51,108 nt of DNA from contig CAMASK010000012.1 of NCBI GenBank assembly GCA_945860895.1, positions 1 through 51,108 of the forward strand, in the 5' to 3' direction. Under the pieces are notes generated by a model. The model was not told the DNA's origin and made no database searches. It saw only the letters and a program-made list of their open reading frames with translations. The translations under genes were made by a program, and so were the position numbers. This DNA is from Bacteriovorax stolpii. Its GTDB lineage: Bacteria; Bdellovibrionota; Bacteriovoracia; Bacteriovoracales; Bacteriovoracaceae. Positions within the stretch are counted from its first letter, which is position 1, and the number at the start of each line of letters is the position of its first letter. Of the stretch, positions 24,632 through 34,298 are shown piece by piece.

Positions 24632-26116
24632 ATGAAAGAAATAAAACTTTTCATCAACGGCGAGTTCCGCAATTCAATTAAAGAATTCACCACCACCAAC
24701 CCCGCCAATAATGAAGCGGTTGCGAAGGTATACTTACCAACCGAAAAAGATATTGATGAGGCGGTTGATGCAGCTGAAGCGGCTTTCTATTCTAAAGAAT
24801 GGCGCGAGATGGATCAAAATAAACGTGCCGATATTCTTGAAGCCATTTCAGAAAAGATGAAAGTGCGACGAAATGAATTAACGGAGCTTGAAATTGCAGA
24901 TTCAGGATCATGTGTCCGTAAAGCCAAAGCCGATGTTCACAATGCTGCATCTTATTTCAAAGTTCTCGCAGGTCAGCTTCGTAAATTTCAATTCGAAGTC
25001 AAAGATGAAAGTGCTTCACGTGCTGGTTTTTCCAATAATTTTAAGATTTATGAGCCGATTGGTGTTTGTGCCCAGATTATTCCATGGAACTTCCCTCTCG
25101 TGATGGCGGCCTGGAAAATTGGTCCAGTCATTGCCTCAGGATGTACAACTGTTCTTAAAACAGCCCAGGAAACTCCTGTTACTGCCTTTGTACTCGCCGA
25201 AATTTTGAAAGATGTGGGTCTTCCTAAGGGTGTTGTAAATATTATTACTGGAGGAGCTTCAGAAGGTGCTTACCTTTTAAAAAATCCTAAAGTACGTAAA
25301 GTGGCTTTCACTGGTTCAACCAATGTTGGCCGCAAAATCATGGAATTAGCAGGAAAAAATCTTCAACGCCTTTCACTAGAGTTGGGTGGAAAATCAGCGA
25401 ATATCGTATTAGATGATGCTGATCTTTCACTGGCAGTCGACGGAGCTTTATATGCATTCCTGTATCACTCAGGACAAGCATGTGATTCAGGAACAAGATT
25501 ATTCGTGGAAGAAAAGGTCTATCCAACTTTTAAAGAAGCGTTACTAAAACGAGTGGCCGAAGTAAAAGTAGGCATTCCAACGGACCCAGCTGCGGGCTAT
25601 GGCCCTGTCATTAATAAAAAACAATTTGAAAGCATCATGGGTTACATCAATACTTCTAAAATTGAAGGCGCAAAACTTCTTTTTGGTGGTGAAAGAGTTA
25701 CTGGAGGTGAATTTGATAAGGGTTATTATATCAAACCAACCCTCTTTGAAGTGACCCCGGACAATACTATTTTTAATGAAGAAATTTTTGGGCCAGTTGT
25801 AGCGATAACACCTGTAAAAAATGATGAAGAAGCTATCAAGCTTGCGAATAAATCAGTTTACGGTTTAGCGGGAGCGGTTTGGTCAAAAAATCCAGAGCGA
25901 GCTCGCAATGTGGCCAAGCAACTTGAAACGGGTACAGTTTGGATTAATGAATACCATTTATTAAATCCAGGAATGCCCTTCGGGGGATATAAGCAATCAG
26001 GACTTGGTCGTGAAATGGGAGAAGAGGGTCTTAAGGCCTATCTTGAAGTGAAGCATTTATGGATCTCTGATTGTGATGAAAGAGCAAAAAAACCATGGTT
26101 TGACGCTATTTTTTAA
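24632..26116 (+). CDS. NAD(P)-dependent aldehyde dehydrogenase
   Basis: This 494-residue ALDH superfamily enzyme has FTGSTNVGRKI (227-237), catalytic base E250 (LELGGKSA) and nucleophile C284 (GQACDSG). PWNFPLVMAAWK supplies the active-site Asn. It oxidises an aldehyde to the acid. In context it may act on a semialdehyde from ring cleavage, as a stand-alone ALDH does in bacteria whose PaaZ lacks that domain, but betaine- or phenylacetaldehyde-type activity is equally possible. An AAGGAG site lies 6 nt before the ATG. Confidence 0.9.
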   Translation: MKEIKLFINGEFRNSIKEFTTTNPANNEAVAKVYLPTEKDIDEAVDAAEAAFYSKEWREMDQNKRADILEAISEKMKVRRNELTELEIADSGSCVRKAKADVHNAASYFKVLAGQLRKFQFEVKDESASRAGFSNNFKIYEPIGVCAQIIPWNFPLVMAAWKIGPVIASGCTTVLKTAQETPVTAFVLAEILKDVGLPKGVVNIITGGASEGAYLLKNPKVRKVAFTGSTNVGRKIMELAGKNLQRLSLELGGKSANIVLDDADLSLAVDGALYAFLYHSGQACDSGTRLFVEEKVYPTFKEALLKRVAEVKVGIPTDPAAGYGPVINKKQFESIMGYINTSKIEGAKLLFGGERVTGGEFDKGYYIKPTLFEVTPDNTIFNEEIFGPVVAITPVKNDEEAIKLANKSVYGLAGAVWSKNPERARNVAKQLETGTVWINEYHLLNPGMPFGGYKQSGLGREMGEEGLKAYLEVKHLWISDCDERAKKPWFDAIF

Positions 26117-26124
26117 GGATAAAC

Positions 26125-27138
26125 GTGAACACATTTAACAATTGTATTATTTTATTTGGTGGATCTTCTGAAGAGAGACTGGTTTCTGTAGCATCAGCGC
26201 AAAACCTTGCGGCTACGGTACCGGAAGCCACTCTCTGGTTCTGGAGTCAGGACGATAAAATTTTTGAAATTTCAGGGCACGATCTGGCTTCGCATAAAGA
26301 AGCATTCGTTAAAGAATTCAAACCAACTTGCGCGGCTAAATTTTCTTCCCTTAAAGATTCACTAAGTGAAATGAAAGGAAAGAGTGTCATTATTGGTTTG
26401 CATGGTACAGAAGGTGAAGATGGTGGACTTCAGTCTTTACTGGAAAACCATGGAATTAAATTTACTGGCAGTGATTCAAAAGCAAGTGCTCTTGCTTTTG
26501 ATAAGATAGCCACTAAAAAACTCGCAAAAGCAAATGGCATTCCTGTAGTAGATGATCTATCAATCTCAGAGTTTGCGAGTCATGAAATTTCTGCTCTTGA
26601 AAACTTCTTCAATACACATGGTAAAGTAGTTTTAAAACCACTGGCCAATGGATCAAGTGTTGGCCTTTATATTGTTTCTCACAGAGCTGAACTTGATGAG
26701 GCGATAAAGACTATCAAAAGCAAAGATGTTATTTCATACATGTGCGAGCCATTTATTGAAGGTAGAGAAATAACAGTTGGCGTTTGGCAGAAATCTGGCT
26801 CTGAAACTATTTCTCTTCCATGCTCTGAAGTGAGAGTGACTCAAGGGGGACAATTTGATTATCTGGGAAAATATCTAGGTAAAGGTGTTGAGGAATTAAC
26901 GCCTGCTCCTTTGAATGAGGCACAAACAAAAGCTTGCAAGGAACTTGCACTTAAAATGCATCAAATTATTGGCTGCAAGGGCTATTCTCGCACTGATATG
27001 ATTTTAACTCCAAAAGGTCCCATTGTCCTGGAGATAAATACTTTACCTGGTTTGACCAAAGCTTCCTTTATCCCGCAGCAACTAAATGTTATTCATGTCA
27101 ATTTACGTGATTTTTTTGCAGCTCAATTATCTCTTTAA
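26125..27138 (+). CDS. ddl: D-alanine--D-alanine ligase
   Basis: This 337-residue ATP-grasp ligase forms D-Ala-D-Ala for peptidoglycan. Visible features are the N-terminal LFGGSSEERLVS, GLHGTEGEDGGLQSLLE, the ATP-grasp core KPLANGSSVGLYIV, EPFIEGREITVGV, and the metal site LEINTLPGLTKASFIP. The start is GTG at 26125 with AAGGAT upstream. It lies 8 nt after the aldehyde dehydrogenase gene and is probably co-transcribed, although the functions are unrelated. Confidence 0.9.
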   Translation: MNTFNNCIILFGGSSEERLVSVASAQNLAATVPEATLWFWSQDDKIFEISGHDLASHKEAFVKEFKPTCAAKFSSLKDSLSEMKGKSVIIGLHGTEGEDGGLQSLLENHGIKFTGSDSKASALAFDKIATKKLAKANGIPVVDDLSISEFASHEISALENFFNTHGKVVLKPLANGSSVGLYIVSHRAELDEAIKTIKSKDVISYMCEPFIEGREITVGVWQKSGSETISLPCSEVRVTQGGQFDYLGKYLGKGVEELTPAPLNEAQTKACKELALKMHQIIGCKGYSRTDMILTPKGPIVLEINTLPGLTKASFIPQQLNVIHVNLRDFFAAQLSL

Positions 27139-27154
27139 GATCCAGTAAAAAAAA

Positions 27155-27174
27155 GACCCACCATACGGTGGGTC
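27155..27174. terminator. Terminator between ddl and flagellin
   Basis: GACCCACC (27155-27162) and GGTGGGTC (27167-27174) form a perfect 8-bp stem with a 4-nt loop. The eight A on its left give a U-tail for the leftward flagellin transcript; it may also stop ddl read-through. Confidence 0.85.
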
Positions 27175-27206
27175 CTCAATCAAAAGATTTTTTAAAATGC
27201 AGGGGA

Positions 27207-28040
27207 TTAACCAATAAGCTTAAGTGCGCTCTGACCAGTCATGTTTGCCTGAGCAAGCACCGAAGTACCAGCGGCATTCAAGATGTCATTTTTGGCTTTA
27301 GTAGCAGTCGCTTCAGCGTAATCCACATCGCGAATTCGAGAGTTAGCTGCAGAAAGATTTTCTACGTTAACTTGCAAGTTGTTAGATGTAGATACTAATC
27401 TGTTTTGGATACCACCTAAGAATGCGCGGAAGCCAGAAACTTTTTCAATTGCAGAATCGATCGAGCTCAAAGACTGTTGTGAACCAGATTTTGTCGAAAC
27501 ATCAAGTTCTGCAATACCTAATGAATCCGTTCTAGAGTTAACTTGCCCAGCATCGAAAGAAATTCTATCCTGGAAATCATCATTGTTAGCACCAATCTGA
27601 AAATCAAATTTATCAGCTTCACCATTCAACAGTTTTTTTCCGTTAAATTCTGTAACTTGTGAAATACGCTCAAGCTCCATTTTTAAATTTTGGTACTCCA
27701 TATTCGACATTCCACGTTCAACATCACCTACAGTGTCTGATGAAGTTTGAATGGCAAGTTCACGCATACGAGTTAAAATTGAAGATGTTTCATTCAATCC
27801 ACCTTCTGCAGTTTGAACCATTGAAATACCGTCGTTGGCGTTACGGTCAGCTTGTTTCAATGAACGTATATTTCCTTTCATTTTTTCTGAAATCGCTAAT
27901 CCAGCAGCATCGTCTGCAGCTTTAGTGATACGTGAACCAGATGATAACTTAGATAAGTTACTTTCTGACTCTCTTCCGTTGACGCTTAGCGAGCGCTGAG
28001 CTGCAATTGAAGAAACGTTTGTGTTAATACGAAAACCCAT
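27207..28040 (-). CDS. fliC: Flagellin
   Basis: This 277-residue flagellin has conserved N-terminal (RINTNVSSIAAQRSLSVN, LSSGSRITKAADDAAGLAIS) and C-terminal (ANSRIRDVDYAEATA, VLAQAN near the end) coiled-coil domains and almost no variable middle domain. That size is typical of the multiple short flagellins of Bdellovibrio relatives. AAGGAGG precedes the ATG, and a sigma-28-type promoter lies about 130 nt upstream. Only one copy is in this window. Confidence 0.96.
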   Translation of the reverse strand: MGFRINTNVSSIAAQRSLSVNGRESESNLSKLSSGSRITKAADDAAGLAISEKMKGNIRSLKQADRNANDGISMVQTAEGGLNETSSILTRMRELAIQTSSDTVGDVERGMSNMEYQNLKMELERISQVTEFNGKKLLNGEADKFDFQIGANNDDFQDRISFDAGQVNSRTDSLGIAELDVSTKSGSQQSLSSIDSAIEKVSGFRAFLGGIQNRLVSTSNNLQVNVENLSAANSRIRDVDYAEATATKAKNDILNAAGTSVLAQANMTGQSALKLIG

Positions 28041-28170
28041 GAAATCCTCCTTGGTTTAATCTTCCTCATCAATTCCGTGATGATCAGTTCCCAACCTTGA
28101 GAGACTTGATAAGCTTCCATGCTTAAGTGAAATTTAATTTTTGTTCCCACAAAATGTGACAACACCAACC

Positions 28171-28196
28171 TAATCGGCGCTATAAAAAGCAACTTA
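28171..28196 (-). promoter_or_regulatory. Sigma-28 (FliA-type) promoter for flagellin
   Basis: On the minus strand TAAGTT (complement of 28191-28196) is followed by GCCGATTA (complement of 28171-28178). This is one base off the GCCGATAA consensus with near-standard spacing. It implies a leader of about 130 nt for the flagellin mRNA; the 28041-28320 gap holds only this promoter, the leader and AT-rich sequence. Confidence 0.65.
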
Positions 28197-28320
28197 AGAG
28201 AAAATTGCGGTTATTTTGTGGCTTAATCAATTCGTTAAAAACACTCTCTGTTTGCAAATTTTGAGCATATTCAGGGACTTAAAACTACCCAAGTCAATCC
28301 CTGACTGTTATGATTGCACT

Positions 28321-28665
28321 ATGAATCTTTCAATTCCTATTTTAATCTGCGATAAAAATGAAGAAATTCGTCTCCTTTTAAAGGATATGCTTACTAAGCA
28401 CGGATGTTTTCATTTGATTGAAGCTCATTCTTCAGAGGAGACTCTGCAACTATTGGGCGAAAATCAATTTATTCTTATTCATAAAAATTTAATTAACGAT
28501 CAAATAAAAAAAGAGCTTTTTAGGAGTCGGAATTTTTTAATTATCACTCAGCCCGAGGACAAAGAAACAATTTCTCTTGCTGCCCATTTTGGAGTGGAGC
28601 ATTTAATTAGCTTCCCCTACTCTTCCAAGGGACTCATTGGAAAAATGAATCAAATTTTAAATTAG
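28321..28665 (+). CDS. CheY-like pseudo-receiver domain protein
   Basis: This 114-residue protein follows the receiver pattern: ILICDKNEEIRLLLKDML at the start gives the acidic pocket at D11. The position of the phospho-accepting aspartate is H54 (ILIHKNL), and the conserved lysine near the end is also missing (LISFPYS in place of ..KPfs). It should therefore not be phosphorylated in the usual way and may be a binding module. I chose ATG 28321 over an upstream in-frame start at 28216, which lies in the flagellin promoter region. Its stop overlaps the convergent phosphoesterase gene by 4 nt. Confidence 0.65.
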   Translation: MNLSIPILICDKNEEIRLLLKDMLTKHGCFHLIEAHSSEETLQLLGENQFILIHKNLINDQIKKELFRSRNFLIITQPEDKETISLAAHFGVEHLISFPYSSKGLIGKMNQILN

Positions 28666-29807
28666 TGATATTCCGAGTAAGGTAGATTATTTATTCCCAT
28701 CCAGTACTTAAGATCAACTTCAACATTTTTATCGAAATCAACCAGCTCATAATCCGAATTTTTAACCAGTATTTTGGCATAGGTTAAAGCATTTCCATAA
28801 TTCCGTTGCCCTAGATCCAGATTCACCATTCGTGTCCAGGTACCAGAATTGATAAAAATCTTACCATCGTTAAAAATACGCAGCATAGGATTGTGAGTAT
28901 GGCCAACAATCAGGACTCGAGAATCCGGACTTTTATCAAAATACTGACGAGTGAGTGTTTCAAAATCCTGAAACAATTCTAGCTCGCGATAAAGATCCTG
29001 AAATATTTGTTTAAAGCTTTTTTTCATCATGTAAAAGTGCCAGAAGCGAACCATCACAAAATAATAAATGTTGGAGAGCATGAATCTGAGGGTAAAAAAA
29101 GTATCAAAAAGAATACCATGTATCAGAAAATGCTTAATTGGGCGAACGGCATTTATGAATCCACGCTCCTGCTTATACTTATTGATCACATTGGTTACAT
29201 AATATGATCCCCATGGAGGATTAAAGTATTTTTCAGAATTCAAGGTTTCAATGACGGCGTTCTCCTGATCAAAATCATGGGCGCGTTCATATTGGTGACC
29301 ATGCTGAATAGAAACTCCTTTAGTAGGTGTATGAGTCGTAATGCTATTTTCCAAGCGAACCTTGTATGCATTATCCTCAAACAAACTCAAAAATTCTTTT
29401 TTCATAGACTCAAATACAAACTCAGCATCATGATTACCAATTATGTACACAATTCTTTTTTCAGGATGGGTCACAAAACGTTTAAGAGCTTCTATGACTC
29501 CAGTATGAGCATTTATAATTAGTCTTAATTTTTCCAGCGCAGCCTTTTCACTCCAGAATTCATCGTCGTAATATTCAACATAAGGTACGGCCAAAAAATC
29601 CAGAAAATCCCCATTAATTACTAACTCAACAGCAATATCTGCATAATCACCTCGAGAATAATAATTCAAAAAATCGATCAGTTCATTATCATAATGAAAG
29701 TCCTCAAGAAGATTTCTCTTCCCCTTAATCATTTTTCCTGCACTCAAGTGCAAATCAGAGATGACCAAAATAACTTTTTGAACATTATTTTTTTGATGGG
29801 ATTTCAT
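28662..29807 (-). CDS. Calcineurin-like metallophosphoesterase
   Basis: This protein of about 381 residues has the full motif set: SDLHLS, NGDFLDF, IGNHDAEF, HGHQYE and VGHTHNP. These form a two-metal centre. A hydrophobic stretch in the middle (TFFTLRFMLSNIYYFVMV) suggests membrane association. The family includes UDP-2,3-diacylglucosamine hydrolases and nucleases, so the substrate is uncertain. I chose ATG 29807; a TTG at 29822 is possible. Its start lies inside the end of the exported protein gene (23-nt overlap). It is the third gene of a uvrB-led operon. Confidence 0.82.
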   Translation of the reverse strand: MKSHQKNNVQKVILVISDLHLSAGKMIKGKRNLLEDFHYDNELIDFLNYYSRGDYADIAVELVINGDFLDFLAVPYVEYYDDEFWSEKAALEKLRLIINAHTGVIEALKRFVTHPEKRIVYIIGNHDAEFVFESMKKEFLSLFEDNAYKVRLENSITTHTPTKGVSIQHGHQYERAHDFDQENAVIETLNSEKYFNPPWGSYYVTNVINKYKQERGFINAVRPIKHFLIHGILFDTFFTLRFMLSNIYYFVMVRFWHFYMMKKSFKQIFQDLYRELELFQDFETLTRQYFDKSPDSRVLIVGHTHNPMLRIFNDGKIFINSGTWTRMVNLDLGQRNYGNALTYAKILVKNSDYELVDFDKNVEVDLKYWMGINNLPYSEYH

Positions 29808-30138
29808 AAGCCTTTTTGCCAAAAATTAATTCTGTATCCTGAAAGGCCGGGCTTACTGGCATAAAAACAACATTGGCTTTTGTTTTATTTTCAATTTCTA
29901 CTGACTCAGTAATTCCTGATTTTACAGATACAAATTTTATGAGTTTACCTTTTACAATAAATTTTCCAATTTGATCAGAGAGTGAGCGATTTTCAACCAA
30001 CACAGAAAAGATCTCTGTTCTCTTCTGAGGAGAAAGAACAGTCATGCTGCGGTCAAAAATCTGAATAACAAATATTTCTGTTTTTGGTTGCGCTTGCACC
30101 AGAAAGGATAACATTAATCCGCACATAAATAGTTTCAT
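29785..30138 (-). CDS. Small exported protein of unknown function
   Basis: This 117-residue protein has a signal peptide ([16 protein letters not shown]) and a beta-rich mature part containing [21 protein letters not shown] do not recognise the family. It starts inside the uvrB stop (ATGA overlap), so it is translated with uvrB, and overlaps the phosphoesterase start. Probably periplasmic. Confidence 0.65.
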   Translation of the reverse strand: MKLFMCGLMLSFLVQAQPKTEIFVIQIFDRSMTVLSPQKRTEIFSVLVENRSLSDQIGKFIVKGKLIKFVSVKSGITESVEIENKTKANVVFMPVSPAFQDTELIFGKKAYEIPSKK

Positions 30139-32135
30139 AACATAAACCTTAGATCAGTAAGCTTTTTAATCTCATCCCGAAGTTTAGCCGCTTCTTCAAA
30201 CCTCAGGGCCACGGAAGCTTCTTTCATCATTTGTTTTAACTCTACTATTTTAGCATCAATTGCTTCAGGAGATAGCTTCAGATCTAAAATTTCTTTATTC
30301 TGTCCTTTTTTGTCGGAATTCTTGGCTCCTCTCAGAACCTCAATTACTCCGCCACTGACTTTTTTAGAAATAGTTGTTGGGGTAATTCCATGTTCGACAT
30401 TGTGTTTAATTTGTCGCTCGCGCCTGTCGGCAGTGAGTTTCATGGCTTCCTCAATACTAGGTGTTTTCTTGAAGCCATAAAGAATCACTCTTCCCTCGGA
30501 ATTTCGTGCTGCCCGGCCTATTGTCTGGACCAGTGAGCGGGTTGATCTCAAGAATCCTTCTTTATCAGCATCCAATATTCCTACCAGTGAGACTTCTGGG
30601 ATATCGAGCCCCTCGCGAAGTAAGTTGATGCCCACTAAAATATCAAACTCACCTAAACGTAAATCACGGATGATTTCCATTCTTTCCAAAGTATCAATTT
30701 CAGAGTGAAGATACTTAATACGCATACCTATACCACGATAAAATGTAGTCAGTTCTTCGGCGAGGCGCTTTGTGAGAGTTGTAATTAAAACTCTATTACC
30801 CTTAGCAATGACCTTTTTGGCCTCAACCAACATATCATCCACTTGATTTTTGGCATCTTTAAATTCAATAATTGGATCCAACAATCCTGTAGGACGAATA
30901 ATTTGTTCAACGTACTCACCACCAGTTCTCTCCAATTCATATTTTGCTGGAGTGGCAGAAACAAACAGAACCTGATCCATCTTTGATTCAAATTCAGTAA
31001 AGTTCAGAGGACGATTGTCCAGAGCACTTGGGAGACGAAATCCATAATCCACCAGAGTTTGTTTTCTTGCTCGATCCCCTTTATACATGCCGCCAACTTG
31101 AGGAATAGTGACGTGAGATTCGTCTACGATCATCAGAAAATCTTTTTTAAAATAATCAATTAATGTTGGTGGAGCATCACCAGGTTTTCCTCCGGACATG
31201 TGACGGGAATAGTTTTCAATTCCCGGACAAAATCCCATTTCTTCCAGCATCTCCAGATCCAGTAAAGTTCTTTGCTGAAGGCGCTGAGTCTCAACCAGCT
31301 TAGAGTTTTCTTTTAATTCAATTAAGCGTTCACGCAGCTCAACTTTGATTTCCTCAATTGCCACTTTTAATTTATCTTTACCAACTACGTAGTGAGATTT
31401 GGGATAAATATCAACTCGATTTAAATTATCCAAGACCTTCCCACGAATTGGATCAACCAGATAAATGCCATCAATAACATCATCAAAAAATTCGATTCTC
31501 ACAACATTTGATTCTTCATAGGCCGGAAAGACTTCAACAATGTCACCTCTGACCCTAAAAGTACCACGATGAAAATCCATGTCATTGCGCTGATACTGAA
31601 TCGCTACCAGACGTCTGAGAAATTCGTCCCGATCAATTTTATCTTGATTAAAGAGAATGATTCTTTGGTTGAAATATTCATCCGGAGCTCCAATTCCGTA
31701 AATACAGCTCACAGAGGCCACCACAATGACATCTTCCCGGTCAAATAAGGATCGGGTAGATGAGTGACGAAGCTTGTCGATTTCATCATTAATAGCAGAA
31801 TCTTTCTCGATGTAAGTATCCGAACCCGGAACATAAGCTTCAGGCTGGTAATAATCATAATAAGAAACGAAGTACTCAACTGCGTTTTCAGGGAAGAATT
31901 CCCTAAATTCAGCAAATAACTGGGCAGCCAAAGTTTTATTAGGGGCCAAAATCAAGGTCTTCTTACCTAAATTCTGAATAATATTGGCCATGGCAAAGGT
32001 CTTTCCAGAACCGGTCACGCCTAGAAGTGTTTGAAATGGCTGTTTATTGTTGAAAGCCGTGGTAATTTGTTTGATCGCCGTAGGTTGATCTCCCATCGGT
32101 TTAAAATTTGAATGTAATTTGAATTTAGATGTCAT
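30135..32135 (-). CDS. uvrB: Excinuclease ABC subunit B
   Basis: This 666-residue UvrB helicase-like subunit of nucleotide excision repair has [13 protein letters not shown] (Walker A), [20 protein letters not shown] (the beta-hairpin that clamps damaged DNA), DESHVTIPQ (DEAD-type box), SATPAKYE, the helicase motifs in [13 protein letters not shown] and [11 protein letters not shown], and a C-terminal UvrC-binding UVR motif ([15 protein letters not shown]). Length matches the family. It is divergent from the pyrimidine operon. Confidence 0.97.
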   Translation of the reverse strand: MTSKFKLHSNFKPMGDQPTAIKQITTAFNNKQPFQTLLGVTGSGKTFAMANIIQNLGKKTLILAPNKTLAAQLFAEFREFFPENAVEYFVSYYDYYQPEAYVPGSDTYIEKDSAINDEIDKLRHSSTRSLFDREDVIVVASVSCIYGIGAPDEYFNQRIILFNQDKIDRDEFLRRLVAIQYQRNDMDFHRGTFRVRGDIVEVFPAYEESNVVRIEFFDDVIDGIYLVDPIRGKVLDNLNRVDIYPKSHYVVGKDKLKVAIEEIKVELRERLIELKENSKLVETQRLQQRTLLDLEMLEEMGFCPGIENYSRHMSGGKPGDAPPTLIDYFKKDFLMIVDESHVTIPQVGGMYKGDRARKQTLVDYGFRLPSALDNRPLNFTEFESKMDQVLFVSATPAKYELERTGGEYVEQIIRPTGLLDPIIEFKDAKNQVDDMLVEAKKVIAKGNRVLITTLTKRLAEELTTFYRGIGMRIKYLHSEIDTLERMEIIRDLRLGEFDILVGINLLREGLDIPEVSLVGILDADKEGFLRSTRSLVQTIGRAARNSEGRVILYGFKKTPSIEEAMKLTADRRERQIKHNVEHGITPTTISKKVSGGVIEVLRGAKNSDKKGQNKEILDLKLSPEAIDAKIVELKQMMKEASVALRFEEAAKLRDEIKKLTDLRFML

Positions 32136-32238
32136 TATTTTAACTCTTGCAAAATGGTAACGTTTGAAGGAAATTAAGTCTAAAGTTTCAGTCTAGGAAT
32201 GTCTTTATGGGTATGATGCTTCCTCGCATCACAACAAA

Positions 32239-32267
32239 TTATCACGCCTACAGTTCGCTAGTATACC
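32239..32267 (+). promoter_or_regulatory. Candidate promoter of the pyrimidine operon
   Basis: TTATCA (32239-32244) and TATACC (32262-32267) are separated by 17 nt and lie in the uvrB-pyrB gap of 183 nt. A pyrimidine-rich stretch follows to the AGGAGG site of pyrB. No clear attenuator hairpin was seen. Confidence 0.4.
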
Positions 32268-32318
32268 CTATTCTTTTCTCTATTTCTTTCACCAATATTT
32301 CAGTTCCCCAGGAGGATA

Positions 32319-33224
32319 ATGATCAAGCATTTCCTATCACTCTCTAGTTTTTCTAAAGCCGATCTTTTATCCCTAATCCACAGGTCCCATTTCTTTTCTC
32401 AAAATCAAAACCGACCAGATCAAATTCATCATCTCTTAAAGCACAGTATTATTGCCAATGTGTTTTATGAGCCTTCGACAAGGACCAGATGTTCGTTTGA
32501 AATTGCGGCCAAGCGCTTGGGTGCTGATGTGGTTAATTTTGTGCCTGAACACTCAAGTGTAAAGAAAGGTGAAACTGTTTATGACACCCTTAAAACTCTG
32601 GAAAGCTTAGGTGCCGATGCCATAGTCTTCAGGCATTCGGATGATCATATTATTGATTTAATAAAACCGGCCTTAAAAATTTCACTCATCAACGCCGGCG
32701 CAGGAAAATATGAGCATCCGACTCAGGGCCTACTTGATTTACTCACTCTCTTTCAGGAGTTTGATAAGCTGGAAGGTCTTAAAGTCGCAGTCTGTGGAGA
32801 TGTGAAACATTCCAGAGTTGCTGGCTCACTTATAGTCGCTGCCAAAATTTTTGGCATGCAAATTTATCAATGTGGTCCGGAATCTTTACTCCCCGAGATA
32901 CCTGGAAAGCATGTTGAGAATGCAGACTTTGATAAAATTCTACCAGAAGTTGATGCCGTGATGATGCTTCGGATCCAGCTTGAGCGCCATGAAAATCTTG
33001 AGCTTGATTCCAAATCTTATCATCATCAATTCGGCATGAATCATCGTAGACAAGAATTAATGAAGAAAAATGCCATCATTCTTCACCCTGGTCCCTTCAA
33101 TCGTGGGGTTGAAATAGCTGATGAATTAGTAGAGCATCCACAATCAAGAATCTTTAAACAAATGAGCAATGGTGTGGCCACCAGAATGGCCGTTTTGGAA
33201 TGGGCCATGAGCGGGAGGATTTAA
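32319..33224 (+). CDS. pyrB: Aspartate carbamoyltransferase catalytic subunit
   Basis: This 301-residue enzyme joins carbamoyl phosphate and aspartate in pyrimidine synthesis. The carbamoyl-phosphate motif is FYEPSTRTRCSFE (near 45-57), with HSSVKKGET (the 80s loop), the HPTQGLLD motif, and HPGPFNRGVEI near the C-terminus. AGGAGG precedes the ATG. No pyrI regulatory subunit is adjacent, so it may be of the unregulated trimer type. It overlaps carA by one base. Confidence 0.96.
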   Translation: MIKHFLSLSSFSKADLLSLIHRSHFFSQNQNRPDQIHHLLKHSIIANVFYEPSTRTRCSFEIAAKRLGADVVNFVPEHSSVKKGETVYDTLKTLESLGADAIVFRHSDDHIIDLIKPALKISLINAGAGKYEHPTQGLLDLLTLFQEFDKLEGLKVAVCGDVKHSRVAGSLIVAAKIFGMQIYQCGPESLLPEIPGKHVENADFDKILPEVDAVMMLRIQLERHENLELDSKSYHHQFGMNHRRQELMKKNAIILHPGPFNRGVEIADELVEHPQSRIFKQMSNGVATRMAVLEWAMSGRI

Positions 33225-34297
33225 TGAAACAACTGAAACTAGTACTTGAAACTGGTGAAGAGTATCTGGGAGAATCAGTAGGCTTTGATCTCGAAAATAT
33301 TTTTTCACTTGGTGAATTAGTTTTTAATACCAGTATGACTGGTTATCAGGAAATTCTTTCTGATCCTTCTTACTGTGATCAAATGGTAGTCATGACCTAC
33401 CCATTAATCGGCAATTATGGTGTCAATAAAGATGACTTTGAATCTCTTACTCCATCACTCAAGGGCATGGTTATGCGAGAGTGCGCTGAAGAAGGATCAA
33501 ACTGGCGCAATGAATACTCACTCCGAGAACTCCTTGAGCGATTCAAAATTCCCGCCATTGCTGGTATTGATACGCGCGAACTCACAAAAAAGATTCGTGA
33601 TCGTGGAGTGATGAAAGCAGTGCTTGCACCAGTTAATTATCCCTCTCATAATATTCAACTTGTTTTATCTCGCTCACTTGGAACTGACCAAATTTCCAGA
33701 GTTTCAACTAAAAGTCCCATTCATTTTCCTGGAGATGGAAAAAGAATTGTTCTAATGGATTTTGGTTATAAGAAAAACATTCTACGCTCACTTCTCACTA
33801 GAAATTGTGATGTCGTAATTGTTCCCTGGAATGCATCACTAGAAACAATTCAAAGCTACCGGCCTCAGGGGATTCTCCTTTCAAATGGTCCAGGTAATCC
33901 TAAAGATGTGCCTGAAGTCCTTCCAGTTATTAGAGATTTACAAAAAAAATATCCAATGTTTTCAATTTGCATGGGTCATCAACTTTTTGCTCTGGCCAAT
34001 GGTGCAGATACAGAAAAATTGAAGTTTGGTCACCGTGGTGCCAATCATCCAGTGAAGGATTTGAAACTGAATAAAGTCTTCATGAGTTCTCAGAATCATG
34101 GTTATTCTGTAACCAATGAATCGGTTGAAAAATCAGATCTTGAAGTAACGCAAATTAATATCAACGATAAAACCATTGAAGGCTTGAAGCATAAAACATT
34201 TCAGGCTTTCTCAGTTCAGTATCACCCAGAGGCCAGTCCGGGTCCGGAAGATACAGGCTGGTTGTTCGATGAATTCTTAAACAGCATAAGGAATTAA
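33224..34297 (+). CDS. carA: Carbamoyl-phosphate synthase small subunit
   Basis: This 357-residue glutamine amidotransferase subunit supplies ammonia to CarB. N-terminal features ([18 protein letters not shown]) and the class-I glutaminase triad (Cys in [15 protein letters not shown], His and Glu in [12 protein letters not shown]) are present. I take ATG 33224, which overlaps the pyrB stop (TAATG) with GGGAGGA upstream, not the in-frame start at 33200 inside pyrB. Confidence 0.96.
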   Translation: MKQLKLVLETGEEYLGESVGFDLENIFSLGELVFNTSMTGYQEILSDPSYCDQMVVMTYPLIGNYGVNKDDFESLTPSLKGMVMRECAEEGSNWRNEYSLRELLERFKIPAIAGIDTRELTKKIRDRGVMKAVLAPVNYPSHNIQLVLSRSLGTDQISRVSTKSPIHFPGDGKRIVLMDFGYKKNILRSLLTRNCDVVIVPWNASLETIQSYRPQGILLSNGPGNPKDVPEVLPVIRDLQKKYPMFSICMGHQLFALANGADTEKLKFGHRGANHPVKDLKLNKVFMSSQNHGYSVTNESVEKSDLEVTQININDKTIEGLKHKTFQAFSVQYHPEASPGPEDTGWLFDEFLNSIRN

Positions 34298-34298
34298 T

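Noticed and set aside
28041-28320. A tRNA or small RNA gene in the longest gap
   Set aside because: No cloverleaf or clear independent promoter-terminator pair is visible. The sequence is accounted for by the flagellin leader and sigma-28 promoter.
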